A stretch of DNA of 64,000 nucleotides, taken from assembly GCA_007844125.1 (NCBI GenBank), contig CM017570.1, forward strand, positions 53,243,686 to 53,307,685, given 5' to 3'. The DNA comes from Sinonovacula constricta. Lineage: Eukaryota; Mollusca; Bivalvia; Cardiida; Solecurtidae. The translations under genes were made by a program, and so were the position numbers. The first letter of the stretch is position 1. Each line of letters opens with the position of its first letter. The notes below the pieces were generated by a model. That model searched no databases. It was given only the letters and a program-made list of their open reading frames with translations, and was not told the DNA's origin. Shown here piece by piece: positions 1 through 64,000 of this stretch.

Positions 1-162
1 GCGAAGACAAACGACTAAACAATATAAGAATACTTTTTAAAACCTCGACGGGTGACCTTTTTTTTTTAAAACTAAGTACGTCTTACGTACTTTTGCTTTT
101 ATTGTAAAAATATTAAGAATTTATAATATTAAGAAAATCAAATACATGAACATGAGAGGTCT

Positions 163-292
163 TGAAAAAGAATATATGACAAAGTCCTATGAGTATTGCA
201 ACATATACCAAACTCCGAAAAGGCACAGAACAAAGGTATTTCACATGCAAGCCAAGCGAAAAGTAAGAACAAATTTGTGATGAGTCATTTAA
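163..292. repeat. 130-bp direct duplication, copy 1
   Basis: The block from 163 to 292 is repeated without visible difference at 1798-1927, in the same orientation. Confidence 0.85.
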
Positions 293-848
293 AGGCATCT
301 CAAAAGGAATGTGGTATCCCACTGAGCCAGGCCCCCACATGCTATGACCAGACTTGCTAATTGCTGGTCATCACTGCATGGAGTCTTTAGTCAACATAGT
401 ACTAATCTGTCACAGTAATACCTCTGATGGGTTAATGCAAAACTAAATTACCTGCTAGTATGGATGTGAGACAGTAGGCTAGTTTTACACAAAGCCACAA
501 ACATTATTGTTAGTGATAATGTGGGTTGTTTACTGTATGATCCCTTACAAATTCTTTATTGCATTAATTACTAGGTGTCAATTTTGTAACTGCAAGATTA
601 TGTATTTATTTCATAGCTAAATATTTAATTTTGAAAATACATAAGAGATACAAGTTTTAGTATTCAAAATGACTCTGAAGGACATTATTCTGACAATGAA
701 TGACTTTTTAAATTGCTTTTGTTAGAACTGTTTCATTACATTTTACAAATCAAAATAAAATATAACTTTAAATATATATGAGAACTAAAAGAATGAAAGA
801 AATAACAAAATGTATAAGAAATAACAAAATCAACCAACAAAGTAAGAA
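293..848. other. No gene seen
   Basis: AT-rich sequence with no splice-compatible coding stretch on either strand. Confidence 0.5.
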
Positions 849-863
849 AGAAAACAAATAAAG

Positions 864-933
<70 letters not shown>

Positions 934-946
934 CTTTATTTGTTTT

Positions 947-1032
<86 letters not shown>
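849..1032. repeat. (TA)n tract with inverted arms
   Basis: Two (TA)n runs are separated by a block. AAACAAATAAAGATTTATA before the first run is repeated in reverse complement after it, so 849-950 can form a long hairpin. A frame through it is not coding. Confidence 0.85.
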
Positions 1033-1038
<6 letters not shown>

Positions 1039-1797
1039 GCGTAATTGGTATATTCACAACTGTTTCCTTTACAAACTGTGAATGACTATGTTCAACCCCC
1101 AGATATAGCATACATACACTTGGATCTTGAACTATACCTGTGTGACAGACACATCGTTACAGACTGTGGCAGCCTGGCTTATCAGAAAACAGATGCCCTC
1201 ACATGCTGGGTGGGGCAATAAATGGGGGGGGGGGGGGGGGGGTGTCACTTATATAAGGCTCTTGAGATGCCTTTAAGGAAAAGAGCAAACCCGACAGTTA
1301 CCGCCTTGGAACGGTCAGTCGGCAATATGGACCGACTGGGGTGCTTAAACCGGTTTTACAGAGCTCTAACCTCGCACTTCCTGACGAGTTTCTCAAATGC
1401 AAGCAACGAAAAGAAAAACTATCTATTTGAAAACAAAATGTCCATGCGCTGATATTTTTAATACGTTATGACGAAAGTAGTGACGTCATCGAAAAATAAT
1501 GTCCACATAGTGTTCAGAAAAGGAAAATGGTAGTATTTCGATTTGAAAAACAACACAAAAATGGTTGACCACAAATAAAATTAACTTTCTGAATCAGGAA
1601 CAAACATGACCAGAGACGAATAAATGGTTGTAGCATCCTGTTCATGTGAAGATGGAATTGAAGAACCAAAGTTCAATGTCCATCAAAGGAAATACACGTA
1701 ACAATCCTTATAGGATGAATTAAATGACAACATAGATTACATGCACGGGGAGATTTTTTACGACCGCCACACTGCACAAGTAACATTGTTGTGATCA
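1033..1797. other. Unassigned; contains a G run
   Basis: A run of about 20 G at 1223-1242 and a possible inverted match between GAGATGCCTTTAA near 1263 and TTAAAGGCATCTC near 291. No supported gene. Confidence 0.4.
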
Positions 1798-1927
1798 TGA
1801 AAAAGAATATATGACAAAGTCCTATGAGTATTGCAACATATACCAAACTCCGAAAAGGCACAGAACAAAGGTATTTCACATGCAAGCCAAGCGAAAAGTA
1901 AGAACAAATTTGTGATGAGTCATTTAA
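1798..1927. repeat. 130-bp direct duplication, copy 2
   Basis: Second copy of 163-292. Sequence diverges immediately on both sides. Confidence 0.85.
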
Positions 1928-2589
1928 GGAAAAGCGCGAATCTGTGTCCGGTGTCTGCTGTATGAGGGTTAATAGAAAGTAATGCCACACTGTCTTTAGA
2001 AAGTATAAATAGTGTACATAGTTTGTTTTTGTTTTTTATAATTTATTGTATTATTGAAATATATTTTTTAAATATGAATAGAAAAGAGAGAAATACATAA
2101 CACTTAAGATGGTGACTTGTGCTTACAATTTGTACGTTAACATCAGAAAGAAGAATTTTTAGTTGAAAAAACAGGGAAAATAAGTGTTTCTGTTGCAAAA
2201 CAAGTTTTTTTTTGCAATTGCAAAAAGGTTTGTTCCAAAATGTTGTAGGGAAGATGACTCTTACTTGACAAATTCCATTTATTATTGCCCTTGTCGCTAT
2301 GGTTTTGTTGTTAACATTTTAACCAGGGGTATATTAATAGCACAAACTGTATTTGAGTTCCTAGTTTGTCAGATAAGAATAAAATTATTTTACTTAAAAA
2401 TGAACTTAATGGTGTTTTTCAAAACGAATGTGATGTGATGTGAGGGTTGAGATTTGTTTCTTTAGTTCGTTTGAACAAAACATCAAACAGGAACAAAACA
2501 AAACAAAAACAACAACAACAACAACAACACCACAACAACAACAAAAAAATAAAAAAATAAAATACACACACACACAAACCCACAAAAAA

Positions 2590-2870
2590 ACACGTGGCTA
2601 CCCATATTGACGTAACGTTACATTATCATCCGGGTAATCTAATCTGACGTCGATATCTATTTTTAGAAGAAATCTCCGTGGTGCTTATTTAAAGATTTGG
2701 AAAGAATGATTGACGTGAGCGATTTATTTTAAGATTTATTCTGTCTTTTAAAATTCGCCTTTACTTAGACATAAGTATTAACATTTGCAGAAAATATGTA
2801 TCGATTCTCCCGATGATGGATTAGATATTATTACATGTATTTGATATAGAAAACTATCGGATACCAAACA
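2590..2870 (-). mobile_element. MITE fragment (GGTATCCGA family)
   Basis: Shares the internal block around GACGTCGATATCTATTTTTAG and the end ATCGGATACC with the full copy at 28554-29038. The other end is missing. Confidence 0.55.
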
Positions 2871-2900
2871 AACTCCATTACTCTGGTTCTTTGCCTCCAG

Positions 2901-22760
<19,860 letters not shown>

Positions 22761-22934
22761 GTAAGTTAAAGCGACATGTTGCGTCACGTGACAAGACATT
22801 AAATGTAACGATATATACAAGGGTATGCTTCCGTTTTTGTTTAAATCACGGAACTTTATAACGCTATGATAACATACATATGTTAAAAATCTTATGTAAT
22901 GACACATTTTGAGTTAATGTGTTAATTTGTTATA

Positions 22935-23185
22935 ATAATGCACTGGCATTTTTACGGTAAACGTCTTAGTTGTGTAATACAATAATTGTGATAAAATATT
23001 TTTGATAAAATATTTGGAATACAATATTTGTGATAAAATACTTTTATAAAATATTTCGGATACAATATTTGTGATAAATTATTTTTTATAAAATATTTGG
23101 GATACAATATTTGTGATAAATTTGTTTTGATAAAATATTTGGGATAAAATATTTGGGATACAATACTTGTGATAAAATATTCTTC
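22935..23185. repeat. Degenerate AT-rich tandem repeat
   Basis: Units around GATAAAATATTTGGGATACA and AATATTTGTGATAAAATA repeat several times with drift. Confidence 0.7.
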
Positions 23186-23295
23186 TTAGTTTTTTATAAG
23201 TAGCATGTTTCTATATCTGTCATACAATAATTTAGGATTTTAGCATACGCTTTAAGTTAAAGTTTATTTGCAATAAATTTTTATTTTACCTTTTT

Positions 23296-24475
23296 TTGTT
23301 GTCGTGATATCGGTGGACCTGGTAATAGTTATATTTACTTCGTTGAAGCTGGTTATAGTCATATTGATCTCAATGAACCTGATTATAGCAATATTGACCT
23401 CGCTGGACCAGGTTATTGTTATATAGACCTCGAATATCCTGGTTATAGTCATATTGATCTCTTTGAAACTGGTTATATATTGACCTCGTTGGACCAGGTT
23501 ATAGTTAAATTGACCTCGTAGAACCAGGTTATCCATATATTGACATCTGAGGACCTGGTTATAGTTATATTGACCACGTTGAACTTTGCTATAGTTATAT
23601 TGACATCATTGATCCTTGTTATAGCTTTATTGACCTCGTCAAACCTGTTATATTTATATTGACATCGTTGGACCTGGTTATAGTTATATAGACATCGTCG
23701 AATCTAATTATATTTATATTGACATCGTTGGACCTGGTTATAGTTATATTGATATCGGTGGACCTGGCCATAGTTATATCGACATCGGTAGACCTGGTCA
23801 TAGTTATTATGACCTCGCTGAGCCTGGTTATAGTTATATTGACATCGCTGATCCTGGTTATAGTTATATTGACATCCATGGACCTGGGCATAGTAATATC
23901 AACATCGTTGGACCTGGCCATAGTTATATCGACATCGGTAGACCTGGTTATAGTTATATTGACCTCGTTGAGCCTGGTTATAGTTATATTGACATCGTTG
24001 AACCTGGTTATAGTTATATTGACATCGTTGTACCTGGTTATAATAATATTGATCTCGTTGAACATGGTTATAGTTATATCGACAGCGTTCGACCTGGTCA
24101 TAGTTATATTGAACTCGTTGAGCCTGGTTATAGTTATATCGACATTGTTGAACCTTGTTATAGTTATATTGACATTGTTGTACCTGGTTATAGTAATATT
24201 GATCTCGCTGTACCTGGTTATAGTTATATTAAACCGTTGAACCAGGTTATAGTTATATTGACATCGTTGAACCTTGTTATAGTTATATTGACATCGTTGT
24301 ACCTGGTTATAGTAATATTGACCTCGTTGAACCTGGTTATAGCTATATTGACATCGTTGTACCTGGTTATAGTAATATTGACCTCGTTGAACCTGGTTAT
24401 AGCTATATTGAACCGTTGAACCGGGTTATAGTTATATTGACATCGTTGAGCCTGGTTATAGTTTTATTGGGCCTA
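23296..24475. repeat. 30-bp tandem array, about 39 copies
   Basis: Unit is ACCTGGTTATAGTTATATTG followed by ACATCGTTGA. The period is a multiple of three and free of stops in one frame on each strand, giving 160-173-residue frames on both strands. This is a property of the unit, not a gene. Confidence 0.92.
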
Positions 24476-24539
24476 GCAATTGTAATACATGACATTAAAC
24501 TGCGTACTTAGTCATCACAATCTCCAGGGACTTGCAATT

Positions 24540-24654
24540 CTTCTGATCACAGTCTCTCTTTCTCTTTCTCTACTTCTTTCTTTGTATCTATGTAAAATTC
24601 TCTCTGTCTCTCTCTATCGCTTCATGTCTTCGTCTTCCTCTCTTTCTCTCTCTT

Positions 24655-24740
<86 letters not shown>
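24540..24740. repeat. (TC)n polypyrimidine tract
   Basis: Pure CT from about 24660 to 24738, flanked by CT-rich sequence. Confidence 0.9.
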
Positions 24741-26840
24741 CATTTACATTATATTATATCGCGCCATCTACTAATAGTAGAAAAAAAAGCTCGAAACTTT
24801 CATTGTAAGAGCGTGCAGTTACAGAGGGTAAGAGCGTGCCGTGAAATCTGCCAAGAAACCAAACTTAGTCACATTAGTATAAGCAACATGTTTGTCGACA
24901 ATTTTACCTTACATAAGAAACAATATCAATTAAATGATATGCTTCATCTTTACTTTCAGCTGTTGGCTAATGATGTTCCTGGTTTTCCGCAAGTGTCAGC
25001 TTATGACAACAGGATGTTATGGAGTACAGCGTTATAAAGTGAATAGCGTTATAGAGAATATAGCGTTATGTAGTCAACAGCGTTATAAAGTAAACTGCGT
25101 TATAGAGAAAATAGCTTTATATCGCAAACAGCGTGATAATGTTTATATCTTGTCTTTTAAAAATAGCCAGATAATGCTTTTCAATAATTGCAAAGCAATT
25201 ATCTATAACTTTAATTAAAATTTTTATTATCTCACAGCTCTATAATTTATGTGCATGTTTTTTTTTTAAAAATATTTTAGTTGTTTACTATATATATAAG
25301 AGTTTGATTTTTTTGTTGAAGATTGCCAAAAATAGTCACATTTGACTGAAGTGCTACATGTTTCCTTCGAATTTAAATATTTCTCTTTGTATATAGTTTG
25401 TTATGAAGACTTAAATACACTCCCGCGCTCTATTGTTTATTAACATTTAATACTACAATTGTTATTCGTTTTTTGCATCAACTAACAAATTACATATGAT
25501 TGGTTAACTGCAAGCAAACTCAATTATTTAACGCTTAATTGAATTGGCTGTAGTGACTTTTCAGCAAAATATAGTTTTTTATTATTGTGATAGACAATTT
25601 GTCAGTTTTTCGCGCATAATAATGAATAATAAATTATCCCAAAATTGTTTGTCTGCGTCGTTTTTATATACTTTCTTTGTTGAATTTCTGTTAGGCAATA
25701 CCAAGCCCAAAATTTATGAATAAAATCACAAAATACCACAAGGTCCTGCTGTTTGGGAGATGGCATATTCATATACCAAGTGAACATAATGAAAGCGTTG
25801 AACAAAAAAACTGTTGTCCAAACAATCTCAAAATTAAGTACTGTTGTCACAAATATATACAGTGAAACCTCTTCACAGCAACATTTGGCGAAGGCACAGA
25901 AAACTGTTTCTTATGTGGGGGAATAAAAAGGTTGCTGCTTAGAGGTGCCTTATGGAGAGGTTTTACTGTAGTTTTTGTCATTTTAAAGATTAAATTTACA
26001 GGTCAGTAGAAGACATAAATAAACAATTTTAAAGGGAGAGCAAACACTAGTCAAAGGACTTTTCAAAATCCATTAGCTTTAACAATAATGACACTCAATT
26101 TATTATCTTTTCAACCTTCAAGATTTCAAAGATTATGATCGCTTTCTAAAAATCAAACTTATTTCTAAAGCTCATTTATTGTCAAAATATATACGATAAA
26201 TAAATGTTAAGAGAGTCAATAATAGAAAAGGGAGTAAAGAATCGATTGCATGCAGCATCTCCATAGTTTATTATATTATAAATTGCACACTAAGTTAGAT
26301 AGGAAATAGATTTGGGTTTTGCACGATATATCGCAGGATAATTCACGGTGGTGGCTTCACAGCTCAGCTTTCACGGTTATCTAGTCACGTAGGCCTAAAT
26401 AATTCATTACAAAGCATCTAAACAAAAGACCGTGTATTTTTCTGACATATATCACACAAAAACAAAATATATTACCATTCTAACACGTTTATTTGACTTT
26501 AAAGAAGGGACACGATTGCGCCGACTTATTTTTGTGTAGCATTTTTCGATTTGCTTCCATTAACAACGGTTTTTTGGCTGTTTCATTTTTCTTGCATGCT
26601 GCATTGGCATTGCCAAGTAAAAATAAAACATGCATGATTTTAATAATGTTTATTATACACTATTTTAAAACATTAACGATTTCCGTTTTCATAAAATAAA
26701 TAAAAACTCAAATACATGGACAACGGATAACACGTTACTTACACGGTATATTTTATTTAATTGAAAATGACCTTCCTAAGAAAACCCAGCCCGCGAAGAT
26801 AACAAAATGTTGTGGGAAGAGTCATAAACCACTTAATGTG
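24741..26840. other. No supported gene; possible terminal exon of the plus gene near 24960
   Basis: ACTTTCAG at 24951-24959 is a good acceptor. Entered in phase 1 it gives T-V-G-stop; in phase 0 it gives LLANDVPGFPQVSAYDNRM to a stop at 25035. Neither is proven. Short GCGTTATA repeats occupy 25027-25135. The rest is AT-rich. Confidence 0.3.
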
Positions 26841-26864
26841 TGTACTATACACAGAGGCATATAT

Positions 26865-27055
26865 CGTTTAACAATTGGCCACACTTGATGCTCATGGGCT
26901 TGCTGCGCTGCCATTGGTCAACAATACTCGAATCCCCGCCCCTTTCTCTGGTACCACTGCAGCCTGAGAATGTGTCCACCTGGATAATCACATCTCGCTC
27001 CCACTGCCCTTCCTATACCCATTAACATGCCACAGTGGCGCCATATAAGGCAATA
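26865..27055. promoter_or_regulatory. GC-richer block with CArG box and CCAAT-like site
   Basis: CCATATAAGG at 27041-27050 is a perfect CArG (SRF) consensus on both strands, and CCATTGG lies near 26911. The block is less AT-rich than its surroundings. No transcription start is visible and the role is a guess. Confidence 0.25.
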
Positions 27056-28553
27056 ACCAATTTTCATTGCCTTTAAAAATGGAACAAGCAAGATCAATAA
27101 AAAGCTTTTGTATAACTCACTTTATTATCCAATGCACATACGGTTATAATACATTACTTCATTCAACTTGACTTTATAGTAAACGTAAAGTGTACAAACA
27201 ATGGTTAAATCCAGAATTAACAAAGGCCGTTACATTTTATGTTGTCATAAAAATTACTAAGGCTAAATCGAACGTAAAATAAATCAAAAGAATTTCCAAA
27301 GTAAATTTATAATCATGAGCAAATTAAGTTATGATTTTAGAAAATTCTTGGATAAAACCATTATAACTTTATTTGCACCTAATTATAAAATATAACGTAT
27401 ATATTATCAAGTGTAATTTCTTTATCTATCAATATAATCAAAGAAAGAAGAAAAAAAACAACAACAAAAAACAATTATAAGTATTCTTGTGTTTTTTATT
27501 TGTATGATTGAATAGAATTTATGATTGAACTATTTGTGATTTGTAAGCTTATGATTTCCTCACGTTATTCTTAAAATAATGTTGCCAATTTGTAAAAAGC
27601 AATTTTTACAGAGTCTCAATTTTTAAAAAATCTCATATTACGCAAAGCGTTTATGTTCACCCCGTTGGTAACACATGTGCTGTTCGTGTGTGTTCGTTAA
27701 GATTAGTTCAAAATTAAACTATGTCACATTTATAAAACAGACAGATTAGCTCAGTTTGTCTTACCCCTTAATTACAGGTATGCTTGTTAATTTTGCAGTT
27801 CACTTGATCTCGTAATATAAGGTGTTGCCTGTTAGAAAGGTTATCGTTTTTAAAAGCGTATGATTTCGCCATCTTATATAATGCTATCAATTTGTACTGC
27901 AGGGCTGGAAGAATACGGTAGCCCAACGTCCCAGACAAGTCAAAATACAGTGTCGGGCTACTGGTCATTGATCATTATAATAGTCCCGGACAAGTCAATT
28001 ATTGGCAGTTGATAAGTGATAAATAAACAGCGGTTTCTAATTAGCGATGGAGACAGTCAATTTCATGCCACGAGCATTTATTAACAACACTTAAAGCGGT
28101 ACATGTACAATGCACAACCTGTCCAAAACAGCCAATCACGATGCGCAATACATCAACGCTTCTAGACAAAAATAAAAGAAACAACTTGTTGTAATACATT
28201 GTTTATTAGTTGTAGATATGACAAGTGTGTTGTTGTTTTGTTCGTTAATTGTAAACGACGCAATTTCTCGGACAAGTAATTTCTGTCCAGGTTACTAGTC
28301 CAAGACTAGTCATTGAAAAGAATTTTTTCCAGCCCTGTGTGACAGCAACCCAGTTTGGCACTTAAAAGCTTGTGATCAATGTTAAGACCTTTCTCTTTTC
28401 AAAACAACCATGTTCTTACACACTTATGCATTGTTTAGCTGTTGCTACTCATCAAACAGTCGTGTTCATACATATTTAATAATACCCCATCTTATAATTC
28501 CGCGCCCCTTTCAGACTGCACCATATTTACATGCTGAAGCTTTTCTTCGTCAG
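27056..28553. other. AT-rich, no gene seen
   Basis: No coding stretch or recognised repeat, apart from possible relics around GGACAAGTCA near 27935-28280. Confidence 0.4.
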
Positions 28554-29038
28554 TTAAAGGTGGTATCCGACAGTTTGGACCAAAGATAATTTTCTCAAAT
28601 AACCAAATCAGTCATTGTTACCTGAAAAGGTCATACAAGTTGCTGTTCATTGATGCCCTAGATCTGTGTAAATAGCGAAGCATTAATTCACACCAGTAAT
28701 TGCAAAGAGGTATTCCGTATCTGAGCCACGCTAAAGAGATAGCAATTTTTAAACTAAGAAAAGCATGTGACGGCTTACTTTCGAGAACAAATTCGCTCTG
28801 ACGTCGATATCTATTTTTAGCGTAGATAACTATCGTGTTTATTTATAGATTTGGACAGAATGAATGTTAATAGTGCTTTTTGGCGCAGTATACAGTAGCT
28901 TACAATATAAGTAGTGTGCAAAATCGTCTTTACTTAGACTAAAGAATGAGTTTATGCAGAAGTTATGGATAAATTCCAAAATACAGTGGAGTAACGACGT
29001 GTATTTGATGTAGGCAAACTGACGGATACCCCCTTTAA
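28554..29038 (-). mobile_element. MITE (GGTATCCGA family), full copy
   Basis: Starts TTAAAGGTGGTATCCGACAG and ends CGGATACCCCCTTTAA, a terminal inverted repeat. The interior is the reverse of the copy at 29104. Confidence 0.8.
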
Positions 29039-29103
29039 GTTCTTTTCTCTAAGTTCAACAATTATTTGTATATATGTATTTTCCCCAATCTCATTTTCCT
29101 CCC

Positions 29104-29598
29104 TTTAAAGGTGGTATCCGACAGTTTGCCTATATTAAATACATGTACCAATATCTAACCACCGCTTTGAAGAATTTGGTCATACATTTTGCATAAACCC
29201 ATACTTTAGTCGTTCTAAAGACGATTTCGAAAACTTACTTTATTTTTAAACTGTACGTATCGTGAAAGAAAATCTCTAAATGTTCAGTCTTTCCAACTCT
29301 ATAAAAAGCGCAATAGTGGTCTCTGCTAAAATAGATATCAACTTCAGAGCGGATTAAGCGGATGACTATATAAAATTAAGTGGTCACGTGTTTTTGAAGA
29401 TTAAAATAGCTGTCTCTGCAGCGTGTCTCGGACAGGAAACACCTTTTAACAATGACGAGTGGGGATTTATCCTTGACTATTCACAGAGATATTTGGCATC
29501 AATGAACATCATTTTGCAAGACCTTTTCAGGTTCCAATGAATTATTAGGGTTATTTGAGAAAAATATTTGGACCAAATTGTCGGATACCACCTTTAAG
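29104..29598 (+). mobile_element. MITE (GGTATCCGA family), full copy, opposite orientation
   Basis: Starts TTTAAAGGTGGTATCCGAC and ends GTCGGATACCACCTTTAA. It carries GTGGTCACGTG and CTCTGCAGCGTG blocks seen in the other copies. Only 65 bp separate it from the previous copy. Confidence 0.82.
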
Positions 29599-29682
29599 TA
29601 AGCTTCCTGTTTACACAATAAAGCTGTTTATATCAGTAACGATGAATTTTCTTTGTACAAGCAGATCAATATGTAGGCTACA

Positions 29683-30050
29683 TGGCTGTTTTTCAGATAA
29701 ATGAAGAAAACGGCCATCATTTTTTGTTGTTGCTTAGTTTCAAATCTGGTTGGCAAAACACATTGATTTGGACGTATTTATTTCATATTTAATAAAAATG
29801 TAAAATAATAATAATCAATTATTTTATATTACCATGTGGTCAAAAATGTCAAACTTTGACAATTTTTGACAAAAAATACTAATGACCAAGTCAGGAAAAG
29901 CAACAGAAAGCAATGCACTTTTTTAAAATAATATCTTTGCAGTTAATATGAAACAAAAATACCTTAATAATACAATTTATGCAAACAGATTTGAAACTAA
30001 GCACAGAAATGTAATGACCTTTATTTTTTCCAGTTATCCGAAAAAGAGCC
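29683..30050. mobile_element. MITE (CTTTTTCAGAT family), copy 2
   Basis: Left end GGCTGTTTTTCAGATAAATG, right end ATCCGAAAAAGAGCC. The interior TGACAATTTTTGACAAAAAA is reversed relative to copy 1. It lies just past the stop of the minus gene. Confidence 0.8.
30020..30025 (-). terminator. Candidate poly(A) signal of the minus gene
   Basis: AATAAA on the minus strand, about 175 nt after the stop at 30198. It lies inside the terminal inverted repeat of the MITE at 29683-30050. Confidence 0.45.
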
Positions 30051-30197
30051 ACAAGCTTTACTTGCTGGATTTTCATAACTGTATATCCTTTGAAAAAACA
30101 AACAGCTACATATATTGACATGCTCAAGCTTTTTATATTATCTAAGGCGGCTTTAGAAAAAAGCACTGTATTTACAGGTTTAATATTGTTATATCAG

Positions 30198-63938
<33,741 letters not shown>

Positions 63939-64000
63939 TTTCTGCTGTTGTCGTATCTGTTGTTGTTCTTGCTGTAAGTCCTTTTTTGTGTCACCGAGTC

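Noticed and set aside
23619..24240. 160- and 173-residue frames on opposite strands
   Set aside because: 30-bp tandem repeat, open on both strands by unit composition.
26840..27025. 61-residue plus-strand frame in a GC-richer block
   Set aside because: No splice continuity in either direction; kept only as a possible regulatory block.

Overview
This is eukaryotic DNA. It has long AT-rich introns, many microsatellites and minisatellites, small inverted-repeat elements (MITEs) and tRNA-derived SINE-like repeats, and genes split into short exons with GT-AG boundaries. There are no bacterial operons or ribosome binding sites. The style, together with a modular cysteine-rich secreted protein and a Thr/Pro/Gln/His-rich partner, suggests a lophotrochozoan, most likely a bivalve mollusc. 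The species cannot be fixed from the sequence.

Two genes are supported, and they converge. The better one lies on the minus strand from 63938 down to 30198. Thirteen exons splice in frame into about 762 residues: a signal-peptide exon, six pairs of cysteine-rich modules (a 5-Cys module A exon entering in phase 1 and leaving in phase 2, then a 3-Cys module B exon entering in phase 2 and leaving in phase 1), and a large last exon holding the sixth B module and a Cys-poor tail of about 375 residues. The gene looks complete in the window. Its 5' UTR and promoter lie mostly beyond 64000.

The second gene is on the plus strand, about 2901 to 22760. I infer it from ten exons, nine junctions of which are compatible in phase, almost all phase 1. 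It encodes a low-complexity chain: a Gln/Pro/His/Leu decapeptide repeat, Thr-rich tracts, basic Pro-rich stretches and His/Gly-rich parts. Its 5' end is off the left edge and its 3' end is unresolved between 22760 and about 25000. Two of its exons end in a D-P-D-x-L-x-D-x-x-E-A-R motif that resembles V-I-D-P-A-L-K-Q-A-I-L in the tail of the minus-strand protein, so the two may be related extracellular matrix, adhesive or shell-type proteins. That is inference.

The rest is repeats. 0-3 kb: a 130-bp perfect duplication and a (TA)n hairpin. 4.2-8.9 kb: a 64-65-bp tandem array. 9.7-12.0 kb: a different 64-bp array that appears amplified from the end of a MITE. 12.7-13.0 kb and 19.4-19.8 kb: trinucleotide tracts. 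23.3-24.5 kb: a 30-bp array. 28.5-30.1 kb: MITEs between the two gene ends. Introns of the minus gene hold a 15-16-bp minisatellite (34.4-37.3 kb), a decayed LINE end (39.8-40.2 kb), a 53-bp array (43.2-45.7 kb), a 26-bp polypyrimidine array (50.0-50.9 kb), one MITE nested in another (52.0-52.9 kb) and a 2.06-kb element with 19-bp terminal inverted repeats (54.2-56.3 kb). Most long open frames are by-products of these repeats.
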